DNA of 60,000 nucleotides from Lineus longissimus (GCF_910592395.1 NC_088324.1:11870953-11930952); one strand, 5' to 3'. Positions 34,411 through 46,600 are shown, counted from the stretch's first letter. Notes: generated by a model from the letters alone, not told the origin. Numbers and translations are program-made.

Positions 34411-36795
34411 ACTAAGATACACCTTACAGGTAAGATAAAACAATTTTTGGTTACTGGGAAGGCGGTACAGCGCGCACTCCGTGGACATCTGCTTGTTGAC
34501 CAGTGTCTAACAAACCAGATCATCTCGAAGATCATCGAACGTGAACAACGATTTGAAGGCATCATAGAGGAACTTGAGCAGTTGTACTGTCAAGCAGAGA
34601 GAGGAGTTATAGATGTCGCCAGAGTGATTGCATCTGATGGCATGGATGAGTTTGTTAGTTCAATGACATCAATAAAAGCTGAATTGTCGGACAATTCCAA
34701 AACGAGCAAACTTTGGTTGAGCTATATGCTAATGTTGGGAATTGCGCGGGAGCTGATTGAGGCTGATCACCTTCATGCCGTATCAGATTGTCTGCCAATA
34801 TTTGCTGCCGCGAGTCATCCAAATTACCTGAAGTCTGCCTATATGTATCTCCAAAAGATGACAGCTTTAGAGGTCGAAAACCCTGAAGTGTTTCAGAAAT
34901 TCATGCGTGGATACCATGTCATCCGGCGAAGCAACAACTTCTGGGCTGGACTTGGATGTGACTTAGTCATTGAACAAACTCTTATGAGATCACTCAAAAG
35001 TACAGGGGGTTTAACAAGAGGTAGTGGAATGTCAGAACACCAAAGGGCTATCTGGACAATGTCTTCTCCCGTATCATCTACCTATAACTACGCCATGCAA
35101 GAATTTTGTGAAATGCGATATACAACTAGCGAACAGCACAGAGAAGCCACTGCCGCATGAATAGTCCGGGATAAAGAGGATCTGACCAAGCTTGACCCAA
35201 TGCTTGGCCTCTATACTCCGTTCTCAGGTGAAACGACATTGCGCAACATTGTTACAGGGGTAAATGCCGATGATGACGTGAATGTAGATGACAGTTTCAC
35301 TGTTGGCAGGGACACGGTTACCAAAATGGAAAGTCAGTTGATTTTTTCTTATTCCCACAAACGCAACACTAAGGTGAAGACCATGGCGTCAGCAAGGGCT
35401 GTCAAAGTTGCTGAAGACAGAACAATGATCCTGCTATGTTATTTCGGAGGTTCCTGGTAGTGTCGCAATCTGGAGGACTTAGCTTAGATGAAGTGATGAA
35501 GCACGAACTTTCCCCATATCCACCCTCTTTGTTTGAAGGCAAACATCGACTACGAAAGCCGGACAAACCTGCCCTTCTTGAGGCTATACGGAACCATGCT
35601 ACTTCTGTTGATGATGTTGTCGTTCAGCCTATTCCCAAGACTGAGTACTACGTGTTGGACGGAGGTTCTCTCTTACATCGGCTGAAATGGACTGAAGGGA
35701 ACACCTACAGCTCAATTGCTGCTAATTATGCATCTTTTACGACAGATCTGTATGGAAAAGCGACCGTAGATGGATATGGAGGACCCAGCACAACACCCAC
35801 CAGCGACGGAAGACCACAAATGTGAAAAATACAGTCAATATCACGGAGACAACTAAGTTTGTGGGGAAGAAAGACGATTTCCTTTCAAATGAAAAAAATA
35901 AGAAGTCACTAATTGACATGGTCACGGTACGCTTGAGGCAAAAGGACTGTCACGTGGTGCAGGCAGAGGGGGATGCAGATTTGGAAATAGTGAAAGCAGC
36001 TGTCACTATGTCGACCACAACATCAACCACCCTGATCGGAGAAGACACAGATCTTCTCATATTACTTCTGTATCATGGTAGAATGGACAGTAAGGAACTC
36101 TACTTTCGTTCAGACAAAGGGAAGCCCAATGTATACAATATCAAAGTTTTGAAGAAGCTACTCGGGGATGATGTTTGTACTGATTTGTTGTTTGCCCATG
36201 CATTCACCGGATGTGATACTACCTCTAGAATCGTTGGTGTTGGCAAGAAATCAGTGTTTCAAAAGGTCGTCAAGGGCGATTCTGTCTTGCGCATCGTTCA
36301 AGGTTTTTTTTGTGCTCACAACTCAGATAAGGTTGCTGTGGCAAGTGCTGGGTGTAAAGCAATGGTGGCTCTGTTTAACGGAACAAGTGAATCGTTGGCA
36401 TCATTGCGGTACAGCTATCTTTGCAAAAAAGTGGCGACCGCAAAGACATTCGTAACACCTTAGCGATTGCCCCCTACAACCTCGGCGACAAAGTACCACG
36501 CACGACGGAGCCACCTTCAAGTCATGCAATGGATGGGTCATAATGACAACATGGACCTTGCAAATTGGGGTTGGAATGTTGAAGGAGACAAAGTCACACC
36601 ATAATGATGGACAATAACCCAGCTCCTGACATTCTGCTAAAAATGATTCACTGTAACTGTTCGGCTGGATGCAACACACTTAGATGTAGCTGCAAGAAGT
36701 ATGGACTTGACTGCACAGGGGCTTGTGGGCCTTGTCAGGATGGGAACTGTGAAAATATGAACCATGCACCTTTTTTAGATGAAAATGAGGACTGA
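34411..36795 (+). pseudogene. Decayed transposon gene: FEN/XPG-like nuclease with CXC-type cysteine cluster
   Basis: The frame is open from 34411, has no ATG at its start, and is broken by TGA at 35158-35160, a frameshift near 35425, a 4-base loss near 35791, TAG at 36461-36463 and a frameshift near 36600. It ends at TGA 36793-36795. About 780 codons remain. The N-terminal part holds the family motif IEQTLMRSLKSTGGLTRG. The middle shows motifs in FEN1/XPG order: DGYGGPST, EGDADLEIVKAA, GEDTDLLIL, then TGCDTTSRIVGVGKKSV, which resembles the last catalytic Asp followed by the helix-turn-helix clamp loop (IxGIGxK). The C-terminus is a cysteine cluster, CNCSAGC..., CSCKKYGLDC and CGPC, like CXC/tesmin domains. 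The nuclease reading is my inference from motif order. The breaks mean this copy is dead. A missing 5' exon is likely. Confidence 0.75.
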
Positions 36796-36866
36796 TTATT
36801 GACTGTTTCATGCGAATTGAAGTTTAACAAATTTGAATTTACCATCAGATTGCAAATTTCCAATCA

Positions 36867-36894
36867 TGACGTCATTGATGACGTCGTGACGTCA
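36867..36894. promoter_or_regulatory. Right subterminal cluster of TGACGTCA palindromes
   Basis: TGACGTCA at 36867-36874 and 36887-36894 with a one-base variant at 36879-36886. Another copy lies in the right terminal repeat at 37045-37052. This mirrors the left cluster, so the words are part of the element's architecture. Confidence 0.6.
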
Positions 36895-37027
36895 TCACAT
36901 AACTCCAGGATCCACATATCAATTTCATGACTTCTAAGACAATATTTTCTACGGTATGTTGCACGTTTGAAGTGGTTCACTACTGTTTATGTCAAACGAT
37001 ATATGAAATATAGGGAATTTTGGTCAA

Positions 37028-37187
37028 ATGGCGGCCATTTTGTTTGACGTCATATTTAGACCCTTTGCGGAGGCCCAATTGCTGCCAACTTTTGATATGT
37101 TGTTTTCTGGACCAATATCTAGAGAATAACACCATAAAACGTTTTCTTGCAATTTTTTTGGGGTTATTCTGTGATATGATCCTACTA
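37028..37187 (-). repeat. Right terminal inverted repeat
   Basis: The reverse complement of this stretch aligns with 33774-33943. It is about 10 bp shorter near its outer end. The high remaining similarity allows the element's borders to be placed. Confidence 0.9.
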
Positions 37188-40034
37188 TGTGGCCATGTTG
37201 TGGCTTAATGATATATGAGTTTGACTGATCTGGGAAAGCAGTTAATTAAGTCAAGAAGCAGCAGTTATTTTTGTTGACATTCAGCCAAAATTGCTTGTCA
37301 GGAATCGGAAAGTCTGTTTGGGTAGCCCTTTTCCTACCTCACAAAAAGCTGTCACTTGTAAGTAAGAGGATCAGGGAAGCTCAAGACCATGTATTTCTGT
37401 GCTAATTTGCTTTGAGATAATGAAAGGACTTCTGTAGCTGGCTGAGCATCTGCGTCTCTTGGCAAGGGTGGCTGTCCAGAGGTTTTCTGCTCCCTTTGTC
37501 AGCCTTTAAGATAAGGTGCTGATGGCGAAGGATGCTGATCCTAACAAAGCTGATTGGAATACTCTTAGTTGGCCATGTGATGATGAAAGGACATCTGTGT
37601 CTTGCTTACAAGCTGTGTCCATTGGTAAGGATTTCTCTCAAGAGACTGATTCGCCAGGACAAATGCTTCATGCACAAAACTCTTCTAGTGTTTTAGAGGG
37701 CTGTCAAATTTGATTCTGGGATTAAAAGTTTGATTAGAGAGCTAGGAACAAATCCCGTTCCATTTCCATTTAACGAGAGGCGCTCCAAAGCAAGACAGAT
37801 GGATAACACAACATTGTCAGCCATCAACTCAAATGAATACAGAATGAAAAATAAATGGATATTTATCCCAAGGTTTCACTATGGCAACAGTACTGGGACT
37901 CTGCAGTTAAAGAAAAAAGACCGAGATCAATAAGTTCTGTAATGGTCCACATATGGAATGATTCACGAAGACAATGTTATTTTGTGCATTTTGAGAAAGC
38001 ATATCAGTGTCATCGGTTGAGTTTCATGCTGATGCTGATGAGAATCAAAAACTCGATTAACAACTATATTGTATTCCTGTAGTCATTAACCCAAGTACCA
38101 TTCATAATTCAACACCTGCCACTGATTTCTACTATTGCGTCCCCAGTGCCCACCTAATCTGTTTCATTTCCATGGTGACAGAACCGCAAGAAGCAGTTAT
38201 CATCACAAAGTCCATTAATTACTGGTAAGATCCTCAATGGGTTGTCCGAGCCTAATCGAGCTATTTCATTGCTGAGTATTCCACCCAAATCGCAGGTTCA
38301 TCGGCTTGCATCAGTTTCTGTCCACTGCATGCAGCTTGATCCATGCGTAACAAGAGCATCTGTTATTCTTATTGATGAACCTGCGATTTGGGCGAAATAC
38401 AGTGAAAGAGTTCAATCGGGATACAATTAGCCAATGGAGTGTCTCTGCCTGACCATCAGAATAAGACAGTTTAGATCCGGAGTGGACAACTTTTGGCTTA
38501 TCAGTCTGTTGCTATTGACTATTTTACAACAAAATCTGGTCGAAATCATAATTACTGGGCTGTATCAGTATCAATAAGAGACTTTTGTGATGCAGATATT
38601 GCATCACCGATTACTGTTACAGATGACTGTGGTACAGTATGCTTGATTGCAAGAGAGTTACTGCATTCAGTGTGGAGCTGTGCAAGCCATTTAACAATGA
38701 TAATAATTGTAGTGAAGGCAACTGAAGCATGCACTGTTGGTCTTGCGTAGCAAATATTTATCTATTGCAGAATGTAAACACTGCTTTTATTTTCATACTG
38801 AGTTATGGCACCAAGTAATACTCTCATTGGTATGGCTCATCAGTTACCATAGAAACGTGATGCCATTTGCCATGCAATGCAATGGTGCCACCTAGCTTCG
38901 ATCAAAGAACTGACCATTGGTGCCTAGATTGCCGTTCTTTCCAATATAGATTGTTGATAGTAGAGACATCTGTAGACAGAGATATCGCTACATAATGATG
39001 CTGAGATGAACTTCTCCCATTCTTAAAGGATTTCCATGCTCTCCTCCTGAAAAGGGTCTAATCTGACAGCAGGGTAACCCTATACCTCTGCTCTCCGTCG
39101 AGCTTAATTTTGGTTCGATTTCGAAGTGGGATATCTTTTAAGTTGTTTTGCTCCTAACACAATTACATCCATGAAAGATAATTTCTCGAGACCTCCACCC
39201 CTTTAATGATACAGAGAAAAGGTTTAACCAGAATACTCCCAGTGCAGATCATCTTTCTTGATAATATTTGTTTAATAAATGGATAGATGGAGACTCTGAG
39301 AGGTGAGTAATCACACAAAGGCTAAAATTGCAGTTGACTGACAGCAGTAGTAGAGCCAAGTTGACCTCATATTGTTGTTGCACAACCTGCCATTGTTGCT
39401 ACAAAAGCTGCCCCCCTACAGACATTTTTAACTAATGACTAGTGATGTTGATTCTGCTATCAATGATGGTCGCGGTTACAATCCGACTTTGTTGCCTTAA
39501 TTTTGGTGTGCACAAAAATGTTCAGGAGCTAAATGCTTCCTTGCGCAAGCAAAAAAGAAAGTTCGATAAAGAAAGTTACGAGAGAAGAGAAAAGGGCATA
39601 TGCCATGGAATGAGCAGGAAAGGTGACACTGACATTCAACTTTCCCACTCATTGTGGCTTATATAGATTGCAATCAGCAGACCAAATACCCTCAAGTGTG
39701 GCATTTAGAACCCTGATGGAAAATTCCTTTGTGTACGTGGCCATTGTTCACAAGAACCAATCACATCGTCATCATGATAGTGAATTCCGATACATAACAT
39801 TGTAGAAATCGATCAATACAGCTATAGGTTAGTCATCCGTAGCTCAGCATCCTTATGTTGGAATGATGCCACTGTTGTGAATCAACACGAAAACTTCATT
39901 GACTTCTTCATTAAGAAATATAGGTACGCAGGATACATTCGCACTTTCTAATCCACAAACTGTCATAACGGCTTATAGGTCCGTAATCAAGCTTTTATTT
40001 CGACGTTGAGATGGGAAATCTGTGCAAGTGAGCG
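37188..40034 (+). other. Intron after the transposon
   Basis: No exon or gene is recognised. One foldback element lies at 38276-38402. The other short frames lack support. Confidence 0.4.
38276..38402. repeat. Foldback element (MITE-like), about 127 bp
   Basis: The arms CCCAAATCGCAGGTTCATC (38284-38302) and GATGAACCTGCGATTTGGG (38374-38392) are perfect inverted copies. The similarity extends outward to GTATT/AATAC with two mismatches. The loop of about 71 bp is unrelated. No target duplication was identified. Confidence 0.65.
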
Positions 40035-40162
40035 ATGTATGTTTGGCAGAGAGGTCGGAAGCAAAGGGCCAGAATGAGTCAAAAAGGCCAAAATTCCACT
40101 GGCATAGATTCTAAAGCTCCACTGCTGCGCTTAGAATCGGAGTACATTTTCGAGAAAGACAG
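40035..40162 (+). CDS. KCNT (slo2): Alternative first coding exon of the channel gene (copy 1 of a duplicated exon)
   Basis: The ATG at 40035 follows an in-frame TGA at 40029-40031, so the exon would start translation itself. It codes for 42 residues plus two bases (AG) and ends at gtacgg. The start is basic (RGRKQRAR) and the end reads SKAPLLRLESEYIFEKD. The end is clearly homologous to the exon at 40602, and both are followed by similar intron starts (gtacggtg and gtatggtg). The split codon AG fits the shared downstream exon of the channel. An AG at 40052-40053 could make it internal, but then it would be in phase 0 and would not fit the exon ending at 12115. Function beyond a cytoplasmic tail is unknown. 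Assignment to the channel gene is inferred. Confidence 0.5.
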
Positions 40163-40508
40163 GTACGGTGCACCATCTAATTCATCACACAATCTTTCCG
40201 CTTCTTGCACCATGTTTCCCCAGCTGAGCTTGAATGCATAATATCTGTAGTTGTTACCCGTAGTTGATTGATATCCCTGTGATCAGCAGTCCCTAGTTTT
40301 AATATTTTTTTTCTACTAGTACCTTTTCTATTGATGACATTGGACCTCACCTGTCCTTGAATCAAAAGCCAAATTTACTCCAATATCCAATGAAAATTTT
40401 AATTAATTAAGGAATACTTCTAAGACATGGTTTAGGGTAGTATCTCAAGGTGCTTGTGATGGCTTTAGTTTGCTATAATGCCATCAACATGCATCTGTGA
40501 ACTTCTTG

Positions 40509-40590
40509 AAGTTTGAAGTTTAAAATTTAAAGTTTGAGATTTGAAATTTGAAATATGACTGGAAAGGTATGAAATTTGAAGTTTTCTGGG
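40509..40590 (+). repeat. Degenerate gaaattt/gaagttt repeat before an exon
   Basis: About ten imperfect copies of a 7-bp word (gaagttt, gaaattt, aaagttt) run up to the polypyrimidine tract of the exon at 40602. It is a simple-sequence expansion. Its position next to a splice acceptor may affect splicing. Confidence 0.6.
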
Positions 40591-40601
40591 CTTTCTTTCA
40601 G

Positions 40602-40745
40602 GGCCAGGGCGAGTAATTCCAAACAAAAAGATGAATCTTGTCGCGACCGGAATGCAAAAGAAAAAATTCGAGCGCGTCAGAGGGGCCCCAATGGTAAAGC
40701 CCCGCTGCTGCGCTTAGAGTCGGAATATATGTATGAAAAAGAAAG
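40602..40745 (+). CDS. KCNT (slo2): Alternative internal exon of the channel gene (copy 2 of a duplicated exon)
   Basis: A good acceptor (gggctttctttcag) and a donor (gtatgg) enclose 144 bases that stay open only in phase 2. The peptide is hydrophilic and charged: ARASNSKQKDES, then RNAKEKIRARQRG, ending GKAPLLRLESEYMYEKE plus AG. It can follow the exon ending at 12115 in frame (SDPG-ARASN) and feed the same downstream exon as the others. Its last 17 or so codons match those of the exon at 40035, so the two arose by tandem duplication and look like alternatives. It is Arg/Lys-rich, as expected of a cytoplasmic tail. Both copies keep open frames, which argues that they are used. Confidence 0.6.
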
Positions 40746-41558
40746 GTATGGTGAATGCTTCCAACTTAAAGGCCTATGTTGTCCATGTTCAATGTAAATG
40801 TATTTTGTAACTATTAATATCTTATCACTTTAGAGCTTCCATTATGACCACCATATGACACCGTATCACCATAAAATTATGACATTCGGAGTGATCACAC
40901 TACATTTTATCCAGCAGTTATCAAATCTATATTCATAGGTTCTTGATAGTATTGTTGATAAAGGCATATAGCTGGAGACTATATGAGCTGTCATTTACCG
41001 AATGTGACAATCGCCCCTCCTGGCTGATGAAGATAACGGGACACATTTAGTATGATCTATGATAGAGGAATACTAGCTTGAAATTGAGTCGTTCTACATT
41101 GTATGATATAATGATGGTTTAGGATTCTGTAGTTTAGGAATGATCAACAATTGTTGTGATCAGCAGCAAGAGATTATAATTATTTGGGTATGCTGCACTC
41201 TTAGTGAAGGTCAGAAGGTCACATCTAAATGCCAAATGTAAATGGCATGTCTGACAGTCACAAACCACAGGGATTCAGTCCATTAGCTAAGTAGGCTGCC
41301 TTTGAGAGAGTGCTAATAGGATGTAAATTTCTACTTGGAAGTTTGGTTTGGTGATAGTTAAATTGATTTAGAGCAAATAGAGCGGTAATCGGCTATCCTC
41401 AGCGTGGCTGGTGCTGACATTATAGTAATCTCAAGAGCTTTGTAATCATCATTTTTGGCCCTTATCGTTTTCCCATTATCAATATTTCATTCTAAAACTG
41501 TGAATCATTTACAAAACATGTTTATACCCTTATTACATTTGGAAGAAGACAGACTCCC

Positions 41559-41741
41559 CCAAAGAAGGTGCTGAACTGGTGCCCAGCACATGCTGGTTGT
41601 AGGAGAAGAGGCAGGACATGTGTCAGATGGCTAGATGCAGTGGAGCAAAATGGTGCGGCAGCTGTTTTTGGTGAAGAATTTATTGAATCTGCCAATGACA
41701 GAAGGCAATGGCAAAGGTCCCTAGCACTTTTGATGGCTTAA
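41559..41741 (+). mobile_element. 3' end of a non-LTR retrotransposon reverse transcriptase (fragment)
   Basis: An open stretch of 60 codons ends at TAA. It reads RRRGRTCVRWLDAVEQNG, then a spacer, then ANDRRQWQRS. The order RGR-x-x-x-RW-x-D ... A-x-DR-x-x-W is the typical C-terminal tail of LINE polymerases of the RTE/CR1-like kind. The rest of the element is absent upstream, as usual for 5'-truncated copies. The words after the stop (accatcatgttgca) recur at 50556-50588. Confidence 0.6.
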
Positions 41742-43633
41742 ACCATCATGTTGCAGTCAAAAACCAAGATTTTACATGTTTATGAAATTAAAATTTTATA
41801 ACATGTCTAAGACTGTCCATGAAGACTTGTGATCCGTCCATCTAAAATTCAGACAAAATTGTCCGATTTTTCTGAAATGTTTTGTTCAATAAAAATTGTC
41901 ATCTTTCAATCTGCTGCAGGGTTTGTTATTTCATCTTCATTTTCCAATCATGGTTTTGATGATTTAACACAAGACCTAAAATTGAATTGATGTGTTCCCA
42001 TGGAAACAAAAGTATTGACTATGCCTGTAACATGTAGTTTAGATACTGCTAGAGCAATTTTCAGATTGATTTTCAAAAATCTATTTTGCACATCGAAGAT
42101 AAATTCTGGTCTGCGTATGGGAATGACGTTGGAACATGTTGGTAATTGAGCATAATATAACAGTTTTCTTTTCAAAAGTGAAATTTTCCATGCACTGGAT
42201 AACAATTTGGTGCCGATTGCAGACAATTGCCTGACAAAAGCCTATTTAATTGTGGGATGTATTGCCCTATCTTGCCAAACCAACCCCAATCCAAGCACTT
42301 ACAATCAATTAAATGTCCAGTCGCCATCAACCTAAAACCTTCCTGACATATCAGATATGTTGGCTATTGATCCTAAATATGCCTGGTTTCTGTTTTATGT
42401 AAGCAGTTGAGAAAAAAGGCAGATCAAATTACCCAAAAGAAGTGTTGTGCGTATCACCTCACCAATCAAAAAAACCTACATTATAACCATGCTCCTTGAT
42501 ATAGAATCCTTTTTTCTACCAACGCTTGGCTACTCAAACTGTTCAAGGCTTGAGACATGACGCTGAGGTGATTGCCTATAATGCAAGGTGCCATATCATC
42601 AGATCTGAACATCATTTCCTGTTCACTGCTTCTGTTGACACTTGCACCAACGGTTCCTTGGTACTCTTTTGTCATGCCATTTCTATTCAGTGAAAAATGA
42701 GATGCCAAGTTGCTCATCAGTCACTGCGCTCAACCCTGGTTTTACTTTCATCAGTGGAAGTATTACAATGGAATTCTTGAACAATGTTTTCAGAAAAATA
42801 GAACCTGTTCTATGAGACATTTGATATGTTGGTTTCAGACTTTTCAATGCAAATCTGACTGTATCCTATGTCATTGGAGCTGCTCATATGTTATACTGGT
42901 GCCTGAAGCACCAAGCAAGGCTGATATATAGTATGACAAACTTGATGTTGATCGAAAGGCAGAGGGATTTGTTTGTGAAATGAGTTTATGCCCAAAGCTG
43001 GTGCACACTCCCTTGACATTGGCCCCTGATAATCTGTTCTGCTCTGTAGCCCAGAGCAGAGAGAACACCTAATTACTTTCACACTAAGGGATAAAAGCCT
43101 TTGATGATATCAAACAGGTCTGTCTCCAGAGGCAACGCAAATAACAGACACGGCACTATGTCCACCAGCAACTGGTTTTATCATCATTTGTGCTAGGCAC
43201 AATCTCTTGATGATACCAAAAGGTGGCTGGTCACCAAATCACACATTACACTACACTGTTTCCAATGATCACTTTTTCATTTTAGTTTAATTTCCTCCTT
43301 CACTTGACTATATAATATTTACTGGCAGTGTAGCTGAAAAAAGCAGTGTTTGAATGTTAGCCAAAAGCTTTTCAGCTGTTTTCAAACTTTGATATATTTG
43401 ATGGTTAATTCTAGTACTATTATGTAATTGATTGTCAAGACGAAACTTGAACTTTTCCATTTGTTTGTTTTTCAAAATCTACACTTCAGTAATGCAATGA
43501 TTTTTCCTTGCTTTTTCAGTTTTGAATTGTGGCATGTAGCTGCTATTGTTCAATCAGCTCTCCAACATGCAGGCTGATATATTTATGAATGTTGAAATGC
43601 TTTACAATGGGGATCAATAACCAATCTATCTAT

Positions 43634-43647
43634 ATTTTCAGGTAAGC
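43634..43647 (+). promoter_or_regulatory. Candidate recursive splice site (acceptor joined to donor)
   Basis: attttcag is followed directly by gtaagc, so a strong acceptor and donor share one boundary at 43641/43642. This is the form of the zero-length ratchet sites used to remove very long introns in stages in insects and vertebrates. The site lies within an intron of about 18 kb, on the gene's strand. Confidence 0.4.
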
Positions 43648-46600
43648 ATTGATTTCCTATAAGAATACCCAGGTCAGGTAGGACATTTATTAAAACATTG
43701 GTATGTTACGATATCCAGGGTCATATTGGAATATCGTTACACTCAGAATTGAAAACTTTGGACTGCATGATGAAAGAAAAATGACAGTACTCCTGTTCTG
43801 TGTGACAGTGAAAGAAGTAAGTTGTGATTTTCAAAAAGCCATCAAAAAAGGAATGTGTAAAACCTGGTATAGAATGTTACCAATATTTTATTAAATGTGC
43901 TTGCGTCTTGTATACAGAATGTGAGCAAATAATGATAATAATGATCATGAATGATCATGATTAGTTTGAATAAACATAAAATCTAATTGATAATTTTTGT
44001 TTTTTCAGGTTTCTAGGTTATCGAACTGCAGAGAATTGGGTCATCCACTGCATTCGCCATTTTAAAATAAATTGGAAGGTTTTTTAAAATAAATTTGTTT
44101 GAGTTCCGAGAGTTCAGATGTGTTGGCAATTCTAGAGGTCCAAATCGTTGAGGTTGTAAATAGATAAATAACATTTAGATTCAAATCAAAATAACAAGGC
44201 TCATCACCACAATATCATAACAGTACCATAAGCCAATTTATGATGTTCCCCAGAGGATCAACATTAGGTAAAAAAAATATGTGGGTGGAGGCGTTCCATT
44301 AACTGTATCTTGTCCCCAGGTATTAGGAATATTGACAGTTTGATTGTACCCGATGGAGATATGACATCATTGATCAGCCGTTGATATTGACAATACACTC
44401 ATTGATGAGCAATACTTGATCTGAGCGCATATGGAATACTGGGGATGACATACTATACTCACTGATGATGTGTTTTCTTTTCTATTCTGATTTAGAAAAG
44501 GTGTTCAGATTGAAAAACCAAATAGAAAATTGATTGATAAATTGAGGCAGATAATAGATATCGTATAATTGCTCAGCAATCAATATCATTTTAGATATCT
44601 CTGTGATAAGTGAAGTTGCCAATGCAAGATCTATAAATTCATAATTACCGTGCTGGGAAACGTTTTTAAATTCACTCTCTGATATTTTTTCCTTGGCTGA
44701 TAGAATTCAGAAAAAGTGCCAAAATGGAAAACTAATTCGATGGTTTGAACATTGATTATCTATTTTGCGTTACAGGGTTTAGTTATCTGTTTTTTTTGCG
44801 GTAGTGGCTATCCAGAGAGCCAACCAGGTGGTTGGTTTCTGATAAGTGAATCCATAATAAACTTTGCTACATCATCCATCTTAGACAATGTTGATAGAAT
44901 TGTCCCAACAACAGGTGCATGCTATCATGATACTGTTATTTATTCATGATGCTATGCCAGAATGTTGTGATTTTGATAGAAATGCATTCGAAAAAGATTT
45001 TATAAATTGTAGATGCATTTGACCAGCCTGCCAAAGGATGCCCGTTGGATTTCAGTTCATGGATGACTAGCAAAAGATTTGAGCTCTTGGTCTTCAGTCC
45101 TGGGGTAGTATTGCATGCCTGTGTTCAAGTTAGAATGTGACGATAGTCCATAGCAGGTAACACATTACCTCTTCATGGGAATTTGTCCTCTGACAGTCAG
45201 TTTAATATAGAGCATTTTGATCGAGGTGTGTTTGAATCAAGAACCAATCCACATTGGTACAATTCCATCACACGCAGATGCCATGATACTACAAAGTACA
45301 ATTATACCCTGATAACACCAACAACTTCAAAGTCGTCTATCATGCCAAAGGGTCCACATGACTGATGTGCACACCACACAACTGGAATGTTTCTGGTAAT
45401 GGTCTTAACATTAGTTCTTTGATCAGAAAAATAGCGGCAGTCCGTGTAATGGAGTTATTTGATTTTCTTTTATTGATCGTACTGCAGCGAATTGCATGAT
45501 AGAGGCAACTTAATTATCCTTAGGATGTTGGAGCAGAACGTAGGTTAATGCCTGAGTGAATGCATGCCTGCAGTCAGGTTTTGTGCATGATTCTTGCTCA
45601 AAAAGTGGAAGAGAGCCTCGACACTGCTATTATATTTTCAAAGGCTGTTTCTATGTACCTACTGACCTCCATCATTGATTAGAAGTTAAGGGAAAAATAT
45701 TTCATTAAGGTCACCAATCCCTTATTTAACCTGCCTATAGGTTTTAACCTTGTTGTTGAACAGTTTGAAAGCACTGTATTTTCATAAGGGTTTCTTGATA
45801 GTTCCCACTCAGCAAGTTAAAACCCAGTTTTTAAAGAATGGGGACATCCTGTTGGGATGATATGATAAATTAACCAGTTTGCACTCAATGCTACAGCTTG
45901 TATAACATATCACAGATATTATATGTGTAATAATCTGAAAACCACCCGTATGTGTATATACTTATTTGTATCGTTCTTTTTCACTCATTACATCGGTAAT
46001 GTCTGTTAATAATATTTTCGGAACATAATATCAATCCATGCCCTGGCCTTTGGGCGTGATATAATTTGCACTTCGTCATGAGGGTGGGACATAGAGTATT
46101 AACAAAAAGCAATATCATTTCCAACACCCCTTACATTCCCCATCCCACAGCCAATCAAGTAGCATTAGATTGCTGGATTATGCGATACGCCGGGGCTGTC
46201 ATCAGGATCGTTGCTTGGAGTCTTGCTGTTAGGATCATTGAGAAAACGTCCATACATTACACGTGGATCGGAGAAGCTTTATTAATTGATTTGCATCTGT
46301 CCAGTACACTGCAGGATGTCCTAGCGTGCTAGTTGATCTAGCTGTTGCACTTGGTCTAATCTTACTTGTTATTGGATAATGAACAACTGGTGACATCCCA
46401 AAACTGCAGAGTACCTTGTGGCATTTTCTTGGATCTATTTGTCATCAGCTGCAGTCTTGTAACTGTACGATTGGCAGTGTGAATATCTGATTCTATCCAC
46501 TGTATTGATGTCACCACACTGTCTTGTTGCTTCAAAAGGATTAGAACGCATTTGGATTACGCGACCGTTGAAGTATTTTTGACCAAAAAAGATTGGGGTT

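Larger units (their letters stand above)
33774..37187 (+). mobile_element. 3.4-kb TIR DNA transposon with decayed nuclease-like gene
   Basis: Long terminal inverted repeats (about 160-170 bp) bound this segment. The outer ends are TAGTAGGATCA and TGATCCTACTA, so a TA target duplication is possible (TA at 33774-33775 and 37186-37187). Between them lie subterminal clusters of TGACGTCA and one broken gene. The element sits in an intron of the channel gene in the same orientation. The protein belongs to a multicopy family that I recall from many invertebrate genomes as unnamed proteins. Terminal repeats around it argue that the family moves, or moved, as a DNA transposon. Confidence 0.8.

Noticed and set aside
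34431-34436. Third acceptor-donor junction (ttacag|gtaaga) inside the transposon
   Set aside because: It lies at the start of the transposon's gene and more likely belongs to that gene's own splicing than to recursive splicing of the host intron.
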